Source: Spirodela intermedia (lineage: Eukaryota; Streptophyta; Magnoliopsida; Alismatales; Araceae). Taken from it: a DNA stretch of 64,000 nucleotides. The notes beneath the pieces were generated by a model. It was not told where the DNA came from. It searched no databases and was given only the letters and a program-made list of their open reading frames with translations. Location of the stretch: positions 1,375,001 to 1,439,000 of the forward strand of contig LR746278.1 in assembly GCA_902729315.2 (NCBI GenBank), given 5' to 3'. Within the stretch, counting starts at the first letter, position 1, and the number at the start of each line of letters is the position of its first letter. Shown piece by piece: positions 62,691-64,000 of this stretch. The position numbers and the translations under genes were made by a program.

Positions 62691-63366
62691 TCTCTTCTTT
62701 TGTCCACGACCATTCCACGCTTCGGAGGCATTGTCGCCTGTCGACGGCAAGCGGTATCAGCGCACCGCCGGTTCCGCTGCCCACGGCAGCACTTCCCCGG
62801 TTTCCATGAGATCCTGTCCCTGGCCATCGCTTCAGGATTCTGGTTCGGTTCCTCGGAAAATGATCCACGGACTCCTGGCGTGTAAGTAACCTCTTTGGAG
62901 ATGTCTCTGAGCGTGGGGGACGGACCGGTGTCGAGGTGGTTCCTTACTCTGCTTCATCAGGAGTTGATGTCGTTCTTGTGGTGGGGAAGCGTCTCTTTCT
63001 GCGTTTAGTTCAATCATCTCTTACTCTTGTCGATAGTCGCCTGTGATTTGATATGAAATGCGGAAACAAACGTGGGGCAAGTCTGATGTTCTGAGAAACC
63101 ATTCGGGGAACTAGCATTTCCCCATCGGCAATTGGCGCCTGCTTTCCATTGCAAACAGAGATGATCAATATGAACATCTACCATGAATATGGGAAATCGG
63201 ATGCTTAGTCCTTATATTGGTCAAACACCATCAATCTGTAGATGAGCAGCATATCTTATTAATGAGTATGGTGATTTCTTCATCGTCATCAAACCTAGTT
63301 CCTTATTTGCAGGCATAGAAGATAAAGTCTGCTCCAATCCTTCGATCGAGTCGTTCTTTCCTGTTT
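62691..63366 (+). promoter_or_regulatory. Probable 5' leader with intron of the CBL gene
   Basis: A good donor (GGCGT|GTAAGT, near 62881) and an acceptor (TTATTTGCAG, ending 63313) would remove a leader intron of about 430 bp, ending about 50 bp before the CBL start codon. This rests on splice motifs alone. Confidence 0.35.
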
Positions 63367-63989
63367 ATGGGTTGCATATCCTCGAAGCATATCAAGCACA
63401 CACCTGGATATGAGGAACCCAACATCCTCGCCTCTGAAACCTGTTGTAAGCATCTCCCAACCTCATGAAATTGCTTGACTTGGCTCATAATTTGATAAGA
63501 TATAGCCTTGTTGATTGTTAGGAGCTTGAGAATGCCCTTTTCTCAAGCTACCTTTGGGATTTTGATACCCTTCCGTTCTACAATTGATGGAAGAACCGAT
63601 GTTCTTCGTACCCTGCTGTTGGTAGGCTCAAGTTCTAGAGGATTTGGAATTAAAGTCTCCAATTTAGTGTTCATCATGGGTGATCTCAGTGACTGATGGA
63701 TTTCTCAAACACTTGAAATCTTTTTCAGTTACTGTGAATGAGGTGCAGGCGCTCTATGAACTGTTCAAGAAGATAAGCTGTTCGATAATAAAAGACGGCC
63801 TAATTCACAAGGTACGCTAATCTCTCTTGCATTTTGAATTTGTTTAATGATTTTTCTGGGCGCTGGGCTTCACACGGGTCGTCCCCCCCTCAAGCAATCT
63901 CTGCCTGTCATTAATTTCTATTGAAATAGGAGGAATTCCAACTCGCACTCTTCAGGAACAGCAACAACAAGAACCTATTCGCTGATAGG
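63367..63989 (+). CDS. CBL: Calcineurin B-like calcium sensor (CBL1/9-like), 5' part only
   Basis: CBL proteins are EF-hand calcium sensors that recruit CIPK kinases to membranes. Three exons are visible: 63367-63445, 63729-63811 and 63930-63989, joined in frame with the next donor (AGG|GTAAGC) at the window edge. That gives 74 residues of an expected 210-220. The N-terminus MGCISSK is a dual-acylation signal: N-myristoylation at Gly2 and S-acylation at Cys3, as in the plasma-membrane CBL1/CBL9 group. Then follow [23 protein letters not shown], the first atypical EF-hand ([18 protein letters not shown]) and NLFADR. The gene is cut by the end of the sequence, not broken. Confidence 0.92.
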
Positions 63990-64000
63990 GTAAGCTCTCT

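Overview
This is a plant nuclear genome window, almost certainly from a flowering plant. It holds twelve protein-coding genes, all of plant families, with spliceosomal introns (eleven complete, one cut by the right edge). CT/GA microsatellites are unusually frequent, sitting in many introns, leaders and spacers. I cannot name the species. GC-rich exons beside AT-rich spacers would fit a non-grass monocot or an early-diverging angiosperm, but this is a weak inference. Exons were joined by hand from reading frame, splice sites and remembered family sequence. Every joined model keeps frame from start to stop.

Left third (1-27.1 kb), all minus strand. A 23-exon CLU/TPR gene of the REDUCED CHLOROPLAST COVERAGE (REC/TSS) family fills 767-14568. 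A small six-exon PH-domain protein lies at 16709-19594. The replicative helicase subunit MCM6 (18 exons) lies at 22184-27112. MCM6 shares a 437-bp divergent promoter with the ribosomal protein gene eL43 (RPL37a). That promoter carries an E2F-type site and a telo-box.

Middle (29-46 kb). A decayed Ty1/copia-type retroelement (about 29.9-32.0 kb) sits in an AT-rich gap. Three plus-strand genes follow: a SPA-family gene (kinase-like domain, coiled coil, WD40; COP1 partner), a DUF506/PDDEXK-like gene, and a GT14 glucuronosyltransferase-like Golgi enzyme.

Right third (47-64 kb). Two minus-strand genes come first: a Raf-like group C kinase homologue whose HRD and DFG aspartates are both replaced (predicted pseudokinase), and the plastid inactive protease FTSHI1/ARC1. 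FTSHI1 is head-to-head with a SINAT-type RING E3 ligase gene that has a 3.2-kb first intron. The 5' part of a CBL calcium-sensor gene with an MGC acylation motif runs off the right edge.

The genes do not form an operon-like unit. REC and FTSHI1 bear on chloroplasts, SPA and SINAT on ubiquitin-dependent light and stress signalling, and MCM6 and eL43 on proliferation. The most notable points are the double-mutant kinase, a short upstream ORF whose stop overlaps the SPA start codon (TGATG), two GC-AG introns (MCM6 and SPA), a dispersed intronic repeat shared by two genes, and repeated local duplications arranged around CT/GA microsatellites. I found no clear undescribed system, CRISPR array or RNA gene.
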